Program-made: the position numbers and the translations under genes | Notes under the pieces: generated by a model | The model's database searches: none | Seen by the model: the letters and a program-made list of their open reading frames with translations, nothing else | Told to the model about the DNA's origin: nothing | Shown here: one piece after another, positions 52,317 through 60,121 of the stretch | How positions within the stretch are numbered: the first letter of the stretch is position 1 | How the letters are laid out: every line of letters begins with the position of its first letter | Origin: Gallaecimonas sp045291545 | GTDB taxonomy: Bacteria; Pseudomonadota; Gammaproteobacteria; Enterobacterales; Gallaecimonadaceae | NCBI RefSeq assembly: GCF_045291545.1 | Contig: NZ_CP149514.1 | Location: 1,178,001-1,242,000 of the forward strand | Length of the DNA: 64,000 nt | Reading direction: 5' to 3'

Positions 52317-52880
52317 GTGACCTTTTTCTCGTTAGTACTGATTGCCTTTGCCATGTCCACGGACGCTTTTGCTGCGGCTGTGGCCCGTGGTGCCAGCTTA
52401 CGCCAGCCGCATTTTCCCCAGGCACTGAAAACCGGTTTGCTGTTTGGCGTGGTAGAAGGCTGCACGCCGCTGCTGGGCTGGTTTATTGGCAGCCGTACCA
52501 ACCATTTGCTGGCGCAGTGGGACCACTGGATTGCCTTTTTTCTGCTCCTGGGCCTGGGTTTGAAGATGATCCACGAAGGGCTGCAAGCCCCGGATACACC
52601 GCGCCCGGCTCGCCGTGGGGTGCTGATGACACTGCTGACGGCCATTGCCACCAGCCTGGATGCGCTGGTGGTGGGGCTGGGCTTTGCCTTTATTCAGGTC
52701 AATATTGCGGTGGCGGCCACCCTGATTGGCCTGGCAACCATGCTGATGGTGACGCTGGGCATACTGATCGGCCAGCGCCTGGGTGCTTTACTGGGCAAAC
52801 GGGCCGAGATCCTGGGCGGCCTGGTGCTGATTGTGGTGGGGGCCGTTATTTTACGTGAACACCTGGCCGGTTTGGCCTAA
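52317..52880 (+). CDS. mntP: Manganese efflux pump MntP
   Basis: 187 residues, six membrane helices, with the repeated MntP motif seen in AFAMSTDAFAAAVARG and AIATSLDALVVGLGFAF (the paired aspartates that bind Mn). It exports Mn(II). A GTG start is used with AAGGAA 6 bases upstream. A Mn riboswitch precedes it. It is convergent with the CoA-hydrolase gene: the two stop codons overlap by 4 bases with no terminator between. Confidence 0.95.
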   Translation: MTFFSLVLIAFAMSTDAFAAAVARGASLRQPHFPQALKTGLLFGVVEGCTPLLGWFIGSRTNHLLAQWDHWIAFFLLLGLGLKMIHEGLQAPDTPRPARRGVLMTLLTAIATSLDALVVGLGFAFIQVNIAVAATLIGLATMLMVTLGILIGQRLGALLGKRAEILGGLVLIVVGAVILREHLAGLA

Positions 52881-54934
52881 TACAGGCTGAGTATCAGCCG
52901 CCGGTACAGGCGCTGGCGCCAGTTTTGCGGGTGGCTGAGGCTCAGGTGCGCCAATGCGGCCTGGCCTTCCTCGCTTGTTTGCGCCCGCAGCAGTTGCCAG
53001 AGGATCTGTGCTTTACCGCCGAGGCTGCGGGCGCGCTGTTGCAGGTTTTGTAACTTGCCTGCCAGCGCCAGTTCGGCCTCGGTCAGTTCGCTGCCAAAGG
53101 GCAGTTGCGGCAGGTGCTCGGCAAAGGGCGCCAGGGCATGGTGCAGGCGCTCTGGCAGGTTGTTACGGTAACGCGCCGGCAGCTGGTAGTGAGCCGGTAG
53201 CTTACCGGCCTTTTGCGCCTGGGCGATAAGGGCATCCTGAAAGCGACTGTCGGCAATTTTGACCATGACATCTATGCATTCGGCGTCGCTTTTGCCACGC
53301 AGGTCAGCAATACCGTATTCCGAGATAAACATATCCCGCAGGTGGCGCGGAATGGTGCTGTGGCCGTATTCCCAGATAATGTTCGATTCCAGTGTTTTGC
53401 CGCTGCCGCGGGTGGCTTTAACCAGCAGTATCGAGCGGGCATCCGGAAGCTGGTGAGCCATGGCCACAAAGTTGTACTGGCCCCCCACACCACTGACTAC
53501 CTGGCCGTCTTCCAGCTGGTCAGATACTGCATGGCCCAGCAGCGTGGCTTTCATGGTGATATTGATAAAGCGGGCTTTTTGCCGCTGTAACTGCTCCAGC
53601 CGGTAGTGGGTATAAATGCGGTTAACTTCTGCGACGCTGGTCATGCCAATCAAGGCCCGGCGGGCCGGCGTTAACTGCCGTAATTTTTCATAAAACACGC
53701 TGGGGCCAACAAAAAAGGCGCCGTGCATGGCCACGCCGCCGCAAAGTGGCCGGCCCTGACTGTGGCGGTTCAGCGCGGCCAGGGTGGCAGGGTCATCCAG
53801 ATCGTTAGGCAAGGTTACGCCGTCGGCCAGTAACTGCTCGCCAGTGAGCGCCAGATCGGCAATGCCAAAACGGCTTAACCAGGCCAGGTTGCCGGTGGCC
53901 AGCTGGCGGGGCAGGGCGGCGCGTAGCTGGGTGAAGGTGTCGTGGCCCAGTGGGCTGGTTATGGCGCCCTTGTTCACCAGCGCTTGCAGGGTTTCATCTT
54001 CGTAGACCACGCGGTTAACCAGGCCTTTTTCAAACAGGGTTAACAGCGGGTAGGAAATCAGCTCACTGGCCACATAAAGGCCATTATTGAGCGGCGCGGC
54101 CCCCGGCTCATCAAGGGCCGCAAGGGCGGCGTTGTAGGTGGAGTTATTCTGCTGGCGCAAGTGCAGACCCTGCACGGCGGCATCAGCCAGGGCACCAATG
54201 CCGACCTGCAAGGTGCCGCCATCGTCTACCAGCTGCGAGGCGCGCAGGCCTATAGCGTAATCGAGCGTTTTGATGGGCTCTTGTGGGGTGGCAAACAGGG
54301 GGTAGCCAGGGTCGGCGCTGTCGAACACTTCATCAAAATAGTGCCGGGGTACTTCGGCGTCGCCGGGCATGTAGGGCATTTGCCGGTTTACCTCGGCCAG
54401 TATCAGGCAGGGGCGATTGGCAGCACGCATCGCCGGCACCACTTCCAGGGTCAGATCGGGGTTGGAGCCGAGACTTAGCAGCTGGCCGTCGTCACTGATG
54501 GCAACCGCCTGCACCAGCAGGTTAACGCCACGGGCAAGAATGTCGCGCCCGGCATGGGTGTAATTGCTGGAAATGTAGTGTTGCTGGGCACGGTTGTTAC
54601 CGAGAATGCCACCGGAGCGGGTGTAAAACTCCATCACCGTGACGTTATCGGGCAATTGCCCGGCGTGCTCGTCGGTCAGGTAATCCAGGTGCGGGTAGCC
54701 GGCCCAGATACGCTCGCGCAGCGGCGCCAAAAAACGCTCCTCCAGCTCACTTTTGCCCTTGGGCGGGTTCAGCGACAAAGCGGTGATCAGCGTGAGCTGA
54801 ATGTGCGGGTGCGTTTTGGCGTGCTGGTACAAAAGGTTGAGCAAGTGATTGGCCTTGCCAACACCCAGTGGTGCGCCTACCACCCATTGCGTGCCAAGGG
54901 TTTGTTCCAGTTTATTGAGCAGTTGCGGTGACAT
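52877..54934 (-). CDS. Acetyl-CoA hydrolase/CoA-transferase family protein
   Basis: 685 residues, longer than the usual 430-630. The two CoA-transferase lobes are visible: VGIGALADAAVQGL and the C-terminal RHLRDMFISEYGIADLRGKSD with GVGGQYNFVAMAHQLPDA, the conserved pattern of the AcH/4-hydroxybutyrate CoA-transferase group. It acts on acetyl-CoA as hydrolase or as acetate/succinate-type CoA-transferase; which one is not decidable here. The C-terminal 90 residues are a basic helical extension. ATG 54934 is chosen over an in-frame TTG. Confidence 0.85.
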   Translation of the reverse strand: MSPQLLNKLEQTLGTQWVVGAPLGVGKANHLLNLLYQHAKTHPHIQLTLITALSLNPPKGKSELEERFLAPLRERIWAGYPHLDYLTDEHAGQLPDNVTVMEFYTRSGGILGNNRAQQHYISSNYTHAGRDILARGVNLLVQAVAISDDGQLLSLGSNPDLTLEVVPAMRAANRPCLILAEVNRQMPYMPGDAEVPRHYFDEVFDSADPGYPLFATPQEPIKTLDYAIGLRASQLVDDGGTLQVGIGALADAAVQGLHLRQQNNSTYNAALAALDEPGAAPLNNGLYVASELISYPLLTLFEKGLVNRVVYEDETLQALVNKGAITSPLGHDTFTQLRAALPRQLATGNLAWLSRFGIADLALTGEQLLADGVTLPNDLDDPATLAALNRHSQGRPLCGGVAMHGAFFVGPSVFYEKLRQLTPARRALIGMTSVAEVNRIYTHYRLEQLQRQKARFINITMKATLLGHAVSDQLEDGQVVSGVGGQYNFVAMAHQLPDARSILLVKATRGSGKTLESNIIWEYGHSTIPRHLRDMFISEYGIADLRGKSDAECIDVMVKIADSRFQDALIAQAQKAGKLPAHYQLPARYRNNLPERLHHALAPFAEHLPQLPFGSELTEAELALAGKLQNLQQRARSLGGKAQILWQLLRAQTSEEGQAALAHLSLSHPQNWRQRLYRRLILSLY

Positions 54935-54943
54935 GGGCAACTC

Positions 54944-54965
54944 AGGGCCATCCGTTGATGGCCCT
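54944..54965. other. 9-bp perfect stem-loop between the CoA-transferase and PepSY genes
   Basis: AGGGCCATC/GATGGCCCT around a CGTT loop, 14 bases past the stop of the PepSY-domain gene. No T-run on either strand, so Rho-independent termination is unlikely; it may be a processing or stability hairpin. Confidence 0.55.
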
Positions 54966-54979
54966 AAGCTACCAGATTT

Positions 54980-56365
54980 TCAGCGCCGGGCCAGCCAGGC
55001 AAACAGCAAGGCGGCGGCCAGTAAGCTGCTGTTAATCACCAGTATCGGTGCGGCCAGCACCAGCCCCCACTGGTAGACATGGCTGGCCACCACGGCCAGT
55101 GCCGCAACACTGTTGGCCCATAACAGTTGCCGGCGGGCCAGGGCAGGGGCATTACGCCACTGGGCAAAGGCCATGGCCAGTACCAGCAGCAATAGCCACA
55201 GTAACGCGGGGGCGTGCTGAGTCAGTAAGGCGCTGACGGCACTGAGGCTGAGTGCCAGCGGTGCCCCCCAGACCAGGCCAACCCAGAGGTTATTGAGGGC
55301 ATCGCGGTGGCGGCGCTTGTTGAGCCAGATGTTGATACCGGTTGCGCAGACCACCGTCAGTGCCAGCCCCAGCAGCAGGTAAATTACCCGCACTGCCGGG
55401 CCACCGAAGTGGCCAAAATGCAGCCGGTAAATGGAAAACAGCAGCTGCCGGCCAGCGGCACCATCGGCAAAGCCCACCTTGTCAATGAATTGCCCGGCGC
55501 TGGTGTAACGGTACTGTTCGGCGTAGATCAGCCGATCGCGGTGGCGAGCGCCAATCAACAAGTATTGCTGGGCGCTGCCGGCGTTTTCCAGGGTCACGTA
55601 GATGGCGGGCGTATCAGGGCTGCGCCGGGCAAGATCAGTCAGGGCGGTAGCAATGGCGGCTGGCTGCCAGGGGGCTTGTAGCTCTGGTTCAGCGCCGAAA
55701 GCGGCGGCCATGACCTTGCTTTGATCGCCCTGATAGTACACCTGCGCCAACAGAGCCAGCAGCAGTGCCGCCAGGCCAAAATAGGCACCGGTGGCGCCAA
55801 ACATCAGGTGAAACGGGGCTCCCCATACTGACAAGCGGTTGTGCAGATCACTTTGGCGCTGCTTTTGCCGGTAAGAAAAGGCGTCTTTGACAATACGCCG
55901 GTGCGCCATCAGCCCGGAGATCACCAATGCACAGAGCACAATACCGGTCAGGCTGACCACCAGCATGCCGTAGCTTTCGGGCAGTAATAAATACAGGTGC
56001 AGCTTGGCCAGTAAATCACGCCAGGGGTGAACAACCGGCGCGGTGAGCTGGCCATGTTGGTTGAAGTAATAATCCTGTTGGCCGTCACCGATGCTGGCCC
56101 GGGGAAAATCCTGGCGTGGCAGTAACAGGTAGAGGTGGTCGGCCGTGGGATGATGTTGCTGTAAATACTGGCGGTAGGCCGCTTCGACAGCACCGGGTGA
56201 CAGCGTGGCAACTTCGCTGAGCTGTGGTTGTTCCCAGCGATCAAAAGTGGGGTAGATCACCGCCAAAGTACCCGACAGGCAGACCAGATACAGCAACGCG
56301 CCAGCCAGCAGGCCAAGCCAGCTATGGCTATTGAGGGCGCGGCGGGTAGTGGCAGGAGCAATCAT
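54980..56365 (-). CDS. PepSY-associated transmembrane protein
   Basis: 461 residues. The N-terminal RRALNSHSWLGLLAGALLYLVCLSGTL is the typical first helix of PepSY_TM proteins, followed by a periplasmic part and further helices (VVSLTGIVLCALVISGLMA, ATGAYFGLAALL, IYLLLGLALTVVCATG), about seven in all. Proteins of this family often serve iron-siderophore uptake or reduction at the inner membrane. It starts with an ATGA overlap on the upstream gene, so a longer frame starting at 56482 is rejected. It shares the Fur-box promoter of that gene. Confidence 0.85.
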   Translation of the reverse strand: MIAPATTRRALNSHSWLGLLAGALLYLVCLSGTLAVIYPTFDRWEQPQLSEVATLSPGAVEAAYRQYLQQHHPTADHLYLLLPRQDFPRASIGDGQQDYYFNQHGQLTAPVVHPWRDLLAKLHLYLLLPESYGMLVVSLTGIVLCALVISGLMAHRRIVKDAFSYRQKQRQSDLHNRLSVWGAPFHLMFGATGAYFGLAALLLALLAQVYYQGDQSKVMAAAFGAEPELQAPWQPAAIATALTDLARRSPDTPAIYVTLENAGSAQQYLLIGARHRDRLIYAEQYRYTSAGQFIDKVGFADGAAGRQLLFSIYRLHFGHFGGPAVRVIYLLLGLALTVVCATGINIWLNKRRHRDALNNLWVGLVWGAPLALSLSAVSALLTQHAPALLWLLLLVLAMAFAQWRNAPALARRQLLWANSVAALAVVASHVYQWGLVLAAPILVINSSLLAAALLFAWLARR

Positions 56366-56913
56366 AACAGCCACCATGCCGACACGGCGCCGCTGAGGCT
56401 CAACAGCGACAAGGTTCGCAGTTCCCGCTCGCGGCGGCACAGCAGGTAAGCAAAGGTGCCCCAGCACAGTGGCAGCAGGCAAACCACCAGCGCCATTTGA
56501 TTGATGTTACTGGTGGGCAAGCCGCGTACCAGGGCAATGCAACAGAGCGCTGACACCAGCCCGGTACCGGCCAGGGCCAGTAACAGCAGGCCGTGGTAAG
56601 CCAGTTGCCGTGGCCGCGGCCAAGCCAGGGAGCGGCTGGGCATCGCTATTGTGGTGTGGCGTCGCCAATCGCCGGTGCCGGCAATCCATAGCCAGGCCAG
56701 CAAGGCCGGTATGGCCAGGCTAAGGGTTATGCCCAACTCATTACCCAAAGCCCGCGCCCAGGGCAGGGCGGCGGCCAACAGCAGCAGCCAGGCCAGGGGA
56801 GCCTGCCAGCGCTGGCGACGGTGGCGCCAGTAATAATAAAGCAGGCCAATAGCGCAGCTTTGCAGCAATAACGCCAGCAGCAGGGCTGCGGCCGTCAAAG
56901 GGTTACCGGGCAT
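56362..56913 (-). CDS. Hypothetical polytopic membrane protein, partner of the PepSY protein
   Basis: 183 residues with about five hydrophobic segments and tryptophan/arginine-rich loops; no family recognised. It overlaps the PepSY gene by 4 bases, so they form an operon. A Fur-box match lies 35 bases upstream of its start, which suggests iron repression and a role in iron uptake. Confidence 0.7.
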   Translation of the reverse strand: MPGNPLTAAALLLALLLQSCAIGLLYYYWRHRRQRWQAPLAWLLLLAAALPWARALGNELGITLSLAIPALLAWLWIAGTGDWRRHTTIAMPSRSLAWPRPRQLAYHGLLLLALAGTGLVSALCCIALVRGLPTSNINQMALVVCLLPLCWGTFAYLLCRRERELRTLSLLSLSGAVSAWWLL

Positions 56914-56947
56914 GGTCTTTTCACAACAGTCACATGATGCGGCACAT

Positions 56948-56966
56948 GCTAATGATAATTGTTATC
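56948..56966. promoter_or_regulatory. Fur box
   Basis: GCTAATGATAATTGTTATC matches the 19-base Fur consensus at 16 positions by my count, with inner symmetry TGATAA/TTATCA. It is placed to repress the membrane-protein operon to its left; it is also about 100 bases upstream of the divergent acetyltransferase gene. Confidence 0.7.
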
Positions 56967-57065
56967 AAGTGCAAATATTGCGTTACGTCCTGTTACAGAG
57001 CCGGTCTGGCAGGGGCCGCGACTGTGGCTGATAATAGCGGCATCTTCATTGCTGGAGGCGCAGCC

Positions 57066-57713
57066 TTGGGCCCGGATCCACAACAGCCTTGCCCCATTGA
57101 TGGCGTTGAACAGGTGGTGTTTTTAAAAAACATCGTGCGTTCGGCAGCCATTAAAGTCGGTGATTACACCTACATTGATGACCCGGACGGGACACGGGAT
57201 TTTGAGCGCAATGTGCTCTACCACTTCCCGTTTATCGGTGACGAGCTGCATATCGGTAAATTTTGCGCCATTGCGCGGGATGTAACCTTCATCATGAATG
57301 GTGCCAACCACCCGATGAGCGGCTTTTCTACCTACCCCTTTTATATCTTTGGCAACGGTTGGGAAGCCGTAACACCGGCGCCAGGCACCTTGCCATACAA
57401 GGGCAATACGGTGATCGGCAATGATGTCTGGATAGGTTATGGCGCCACCATCATGCCCGGTGTCAGTATTGCTGACGGTGCCATTATTGCTACCAAGAGC
57501 GTGGTCAGCCGGGATGTGCCGCCTTATGCCATTGTGGCCGGTAATCCCGCTGAAGTGGTGCGTTACCGCTTTGATGAAGCGACCATCGCGCGGCTGTTGG
57601 CATTGGCCTGGTGGCACTGGGATATTGCCAGCATCAGTGCGGCGCTGCCGGCGATCACCGAGGCTGATATCAGCGCCCTGGAAACCCTGGCGACGCAGGG
57701 TTCGGCATGTTGA
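57066..57713 (+). CDS. Vat-type streptogramin/xenobiotic O-acetyltransferase
   Basis: 215 residues of the left-handed beta-helix acetyltransferase family. The N-terminal GPDPQQPCPIDG matches Vat enzymes, the catalytic histidine is H82 in FIMNGANHPM, and hexapeptide repeats run through IGNDVWIGYGATIMPGVSI and DGAIIATKSVV to the IVAGNPAEVVRYRF end. Vat enzymes acetylate streptogramin A; chromosomal members may have other acceptors. TTG 57066 is taken as start because GGAGG lies 7 bases upstream and the homology begins there; an opening from 56934 would cross the promoter area. It overlaps the AraC gene. Confidence 0.85.
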   Translation: MGPDPQQPCPIDGVEQVVFLKNIVRSAAIKVGDYTYIDDPDGTRDFERNVLYHFPFIGDELHIGKFCAIARDVTFIMNGANHPMSGFSTYPFYIFGNGWEAVTPAPGTLPYKGNTVIGNDVWIGYGATIMPGVSIADGAIIATKSVVSRDVPPYAIVAGNPAEVVRYRFDEATIARLLALAWWHWDIASISAALPAITEADISALETLATQGSAC

Positions 57714-58771
57714 TCACGCCGCTGACACTACTACCGGTTAACCTGCTGGAGCTGGTTTTTCTGGCGCTGGCGGTGTTTTCAATGCTGGTGTTGTGGCCGC
57801 ACCGGCGGCTACGGCCCGTGGTGGCGCTGTTAGGGCTGCAAGCGGCCTTACTGCTTTGCAACCTGCTGGAAGAAAACGGCGTACGGTTTCTGGGCTACCT
57901 GTTAACGCCACTGTTTAGCTGGGTGTTCGGGCCGGCGTTTTTTCTTACCATCAAGGGGCTGGTCTATGGCCCGGATAAACTGCCCCGTGTTGATGCGCTG
58001 CATTTGCTGCCAGTACTGCTGGCGCTACCTTTTAGTGGCCAGGTGCAGTGGCTGCTGGCGCTGGGCAGTGTTTCGCAGATTGTCTATCTGGCTGCCAGTG
58101 CCCGTTTGCTGCGCCATTATCACCGGGCCGTGCAGGCCAACCGCGCCGATGCCGACCGGCTGGCGCTGAACTGGCTGTTGTGGACCTTCGTGGTATTGGT
58201 GGCGCTGGTGCTCTTGGATCTGGCGCGCATTAACGCGCAGCCGTATTTTTCTTATGCATTGAATAACCAGCTGTACCTGCTGACCAAGTCGGCTTCGCTG
58301 TTACTGACCCTGTGGCTGGTGTTAAGGCTGTTGCGCCAGCCGGAGATCTTCAGTGAACTGGCCGCGTTTGATGCCCAGCAGACAGAGCCAGAAGTGCGCG
58401 CTGATAATGCTGAGGCGGCGCCGGTATTTCGGCAAATTGCCGATTTGATTGGCCAGCAGCAGCTGTATCGCCAGCCACGCTTGGCATTAAACGACGTTGC
58501 CGAGCTGACCGGGCTGTCCAGCAAGGATGTGTCCTGGGCCATTAACCAGGGCGCCGGCATCAGTTTTTGTGCGCTGGTTAACCGGCTGCGGGTGCAGGCG
58601 GTGTGTGAAGCCATGGCGGCCGCGCCAGAGGCCAGTATCCTGAATCTGGCCATGGATGCCGGCTTCAATGCCAAGTCTACTTTTAATGCAGCCTTCAAGG
58701 CGGAGACCGGCCTGACGCCGTCGCAATACCAGAAAAACGTCCAGAAAGACGATTCTGGACGCCAACACTGA
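57707..58771 (+). CDS. Membrane-bound AraC-family transcriptional regulator
   Basis: 354 residues. Seven or so membrane helices fill residues 10-215; the C-terminal 110 residues are an AraC helix-turn-helix pair (LALNDVAELTGLSSKDVSWA, then ILNLAMDAGFNAKSTFNAAF and TGLTPSQYQK). It probably senses a signal at the membrane and controls the neighbouring genes; the ligand is unknown. Its start overlaps the acetyltransferase stop by 7 bases; the S41-type gene follows 45 bases later. Confidence 0.88.
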   Translation: MLITPLTLLPVNLLELVFLALAVFSMLVLWPHRRLRPVVALLGLQAALLLCNLLEENGVRFLGYLLTPLFSWVFGPAFFLTIKGLVYGPDKLPRVDALHLLPVLLALPFSGQVQWLLALGSVSQIVYLAASARLLRHYHRAVQANRADADRLALNWLLWTFVVLVALVLLDLARINAQPYFSYALNNQLYLLTKSASLLLTLWLVLRLLRQPEIFSELAAFDAQQTEPEVRADNAEAAPVFRQIADLIGQQQLYRQPRLALNDVAELTGLSSKDVSWAINQGAGISFCALVNRLRVQAVCEAMAAAPEASILNLAMDAGFNAKSTFNAAFKAETGLTPSQYQKNVQKDDSGRQH

Positions 58772-58816
58772 GGCTGGACGCCATCCTCCGGGGTAACAAA
58801 CGAACCCGGAGGACTT

Positions 58817-60085
58817 ATGAAACCCTTTTTTCTTGCCATGATGCTGGCGCTGCAATTTCCGGCCGTTGCCGGGCCACGTCTACCGGCGCCTTTTACGGCT
58901 GAGCAAGTGCAGCAATGGCAGCAGGATCTGAGTGTCTTTGGTGAGCAGTTGCAGGCGCGCCATATTGACCTGTATCACCGCATCAGCAGCCAGCGTTTTC
59001 ATGCCCAGCTCAATCAGCTGATGGCGCGCTTGCCGCTGATGAACCGTTATCAGCTGATGGTGGGCCTTAAGCGCCTGGCCCGGCAGGTGGGCGATGGCCA
59101 TACCATTGCCGGCCCCTGGGCGAATGATATGTACCGCTTCCCGGTGCGCTTTAAACGGTTTGCCGACAACAAGGTGTACCTGATTGCTAGTGGCGCTACC
59201 GCCAAACCGTTACTGGGGATGGAGCTGGTGAGCATAGACGGCACAGCAATTGGCCAGGCGTTAGTGCTGGCGGCCGGCATTGCCCCAACCGGTTCTGCCA
59301 ATGTGCATGCTGAGCGGGGCGCCAGTGCCGGGGTGTTCAATAAATCGGACCTGCTGTTTGGGCTGGGGCTGCTGCACCATCTGGATCGGGTGATCTATAC
59401 CCTCAAAGACAGTGCTGGCAAGCGCCACCGCCTGGCGCTGACGGCGCTGGCGAACAGCCCTTATCAGCAGGCCATGCGTTACCGGCTGCGCCATGCCCAG
59501 CATTATGGCTTTACACCGGTATATCAGGCCATGCCGGGGCTGAGCCTGGCGGTCAACCCGGCACTTAAGGCGGCTTATATCGACTTTTCCCGCTACCCGA
59601 AGGACTTGCCTGGGATGTTGCAGTTTGCCGGGCAGGTGCGCCAGGCCATAAATCAGCAGCAGTTGCGCCGGTTAGTGATTGACCTTCGCCACAATGGCGG
59701 TGGTGATTTCTTTTTGGGGCTGGCGCTGGCTTCGCAGCTGATCACCCTCGATCAGCTGGACTGGCGCCATGGTATTTATGTGTTGATCAGTAACGCCACC
59801 TTTTCTGCCGGTGCCTCCAATGCCATTCAGTTTCGCCAGATCCTCAATGCCAAGCTGGTGGGGCAGGCAACAGCCGGTAACCCCAATGGCTACCAGGAAG
59901 CCAGTGTGTTCTACCTGCCCAACAGTCACTGGCCGGTGCAGTACTCCAAGCGCCTGTATCGCTTTACCATGGCAAAAACCGCCGGAGTACAGCCCGACAA
60001 GGCCATTGCCATGCCATGGCCGGCCTACCGTCAGGGTAAAGATCCGCAGCTGGCCTGGGTGCTCAAAGACATGGCGCAGCACTGA
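58817..60085 (+). CDS. Secreted S41-family peptidase-like protein
   Basis: 422 residues with a signal peptide (MKPFFLAMMLALQFPAVAG). The S41 fold is seen in LRRLVIDLRHNGGGDFF and in the nucleophile region LISNATFSAGASNAIQF, with the serine between F and A. A helical N-terminal domain (25-110) precedes a reduced middle region; no clear full PDZ domain is seen. Periplasmic protease or hydrolase activity is inferred. GGAGG precedes the ATG; a terminator follows. Confidence 0.82.
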   Translation: MKPFFLAMMLALQFPAVAGPRLPAPFTAEQVQQWQQDLSVFGEQLQARHIDLYHRISSQRFHAQLNQLMARLPLMNRYQLMVGLKRLARQVGDGHTIAGPWANDMYRFPVRFKRFADNKVYLIASGATAKPLLGMELVSIDGTAIGQALVLAAGIAPTGSANVHAERGASAGVFNKSDLLFGLGLLHHLDRVIYTLKDSAGKRHRLALTALANSPYQQAMRYRLRHAQHYGFTPVYQAMPGLSLAVNPALKAAYIDFSRYPKDLPGMLQFAGQVRQAINQQQLRRLVIDLRHNGGGDFFLGLALASQLITLDQLDWRHGIYVLISNATFSAGASNAIQFRQILNAKLVGQATAGNPNGYQEASVFYLPNSHWPVQYSKRLYRFTMAKTAGVQPDKAIAMPWPAYRQGKDPQLAWVLKDMAQH

Positions 60086-60092
60086 CAAAGAC

Positions 60093-60121
60093 AAAAAACC
60101 CCGCATTTAGCGGGGTTTTTA
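60093..60121 (+). terminator. Rho-independent terminator between the S41 gene and metG
   Basis: AACCCCGC/GCGGGGTT stem with a 5-base loop, A-run before and T-run after; likely bidirectional as metG ends on the other side. Confidence 0.9.

Noticed and set aside
56934..57065. N-terminal extension of the Vat-type acetyltransferase
   Set aside because: It overlaps the Fur box and promoter area; family homology begins at the TTG 57066, which has a GGAGG at the right spacing.
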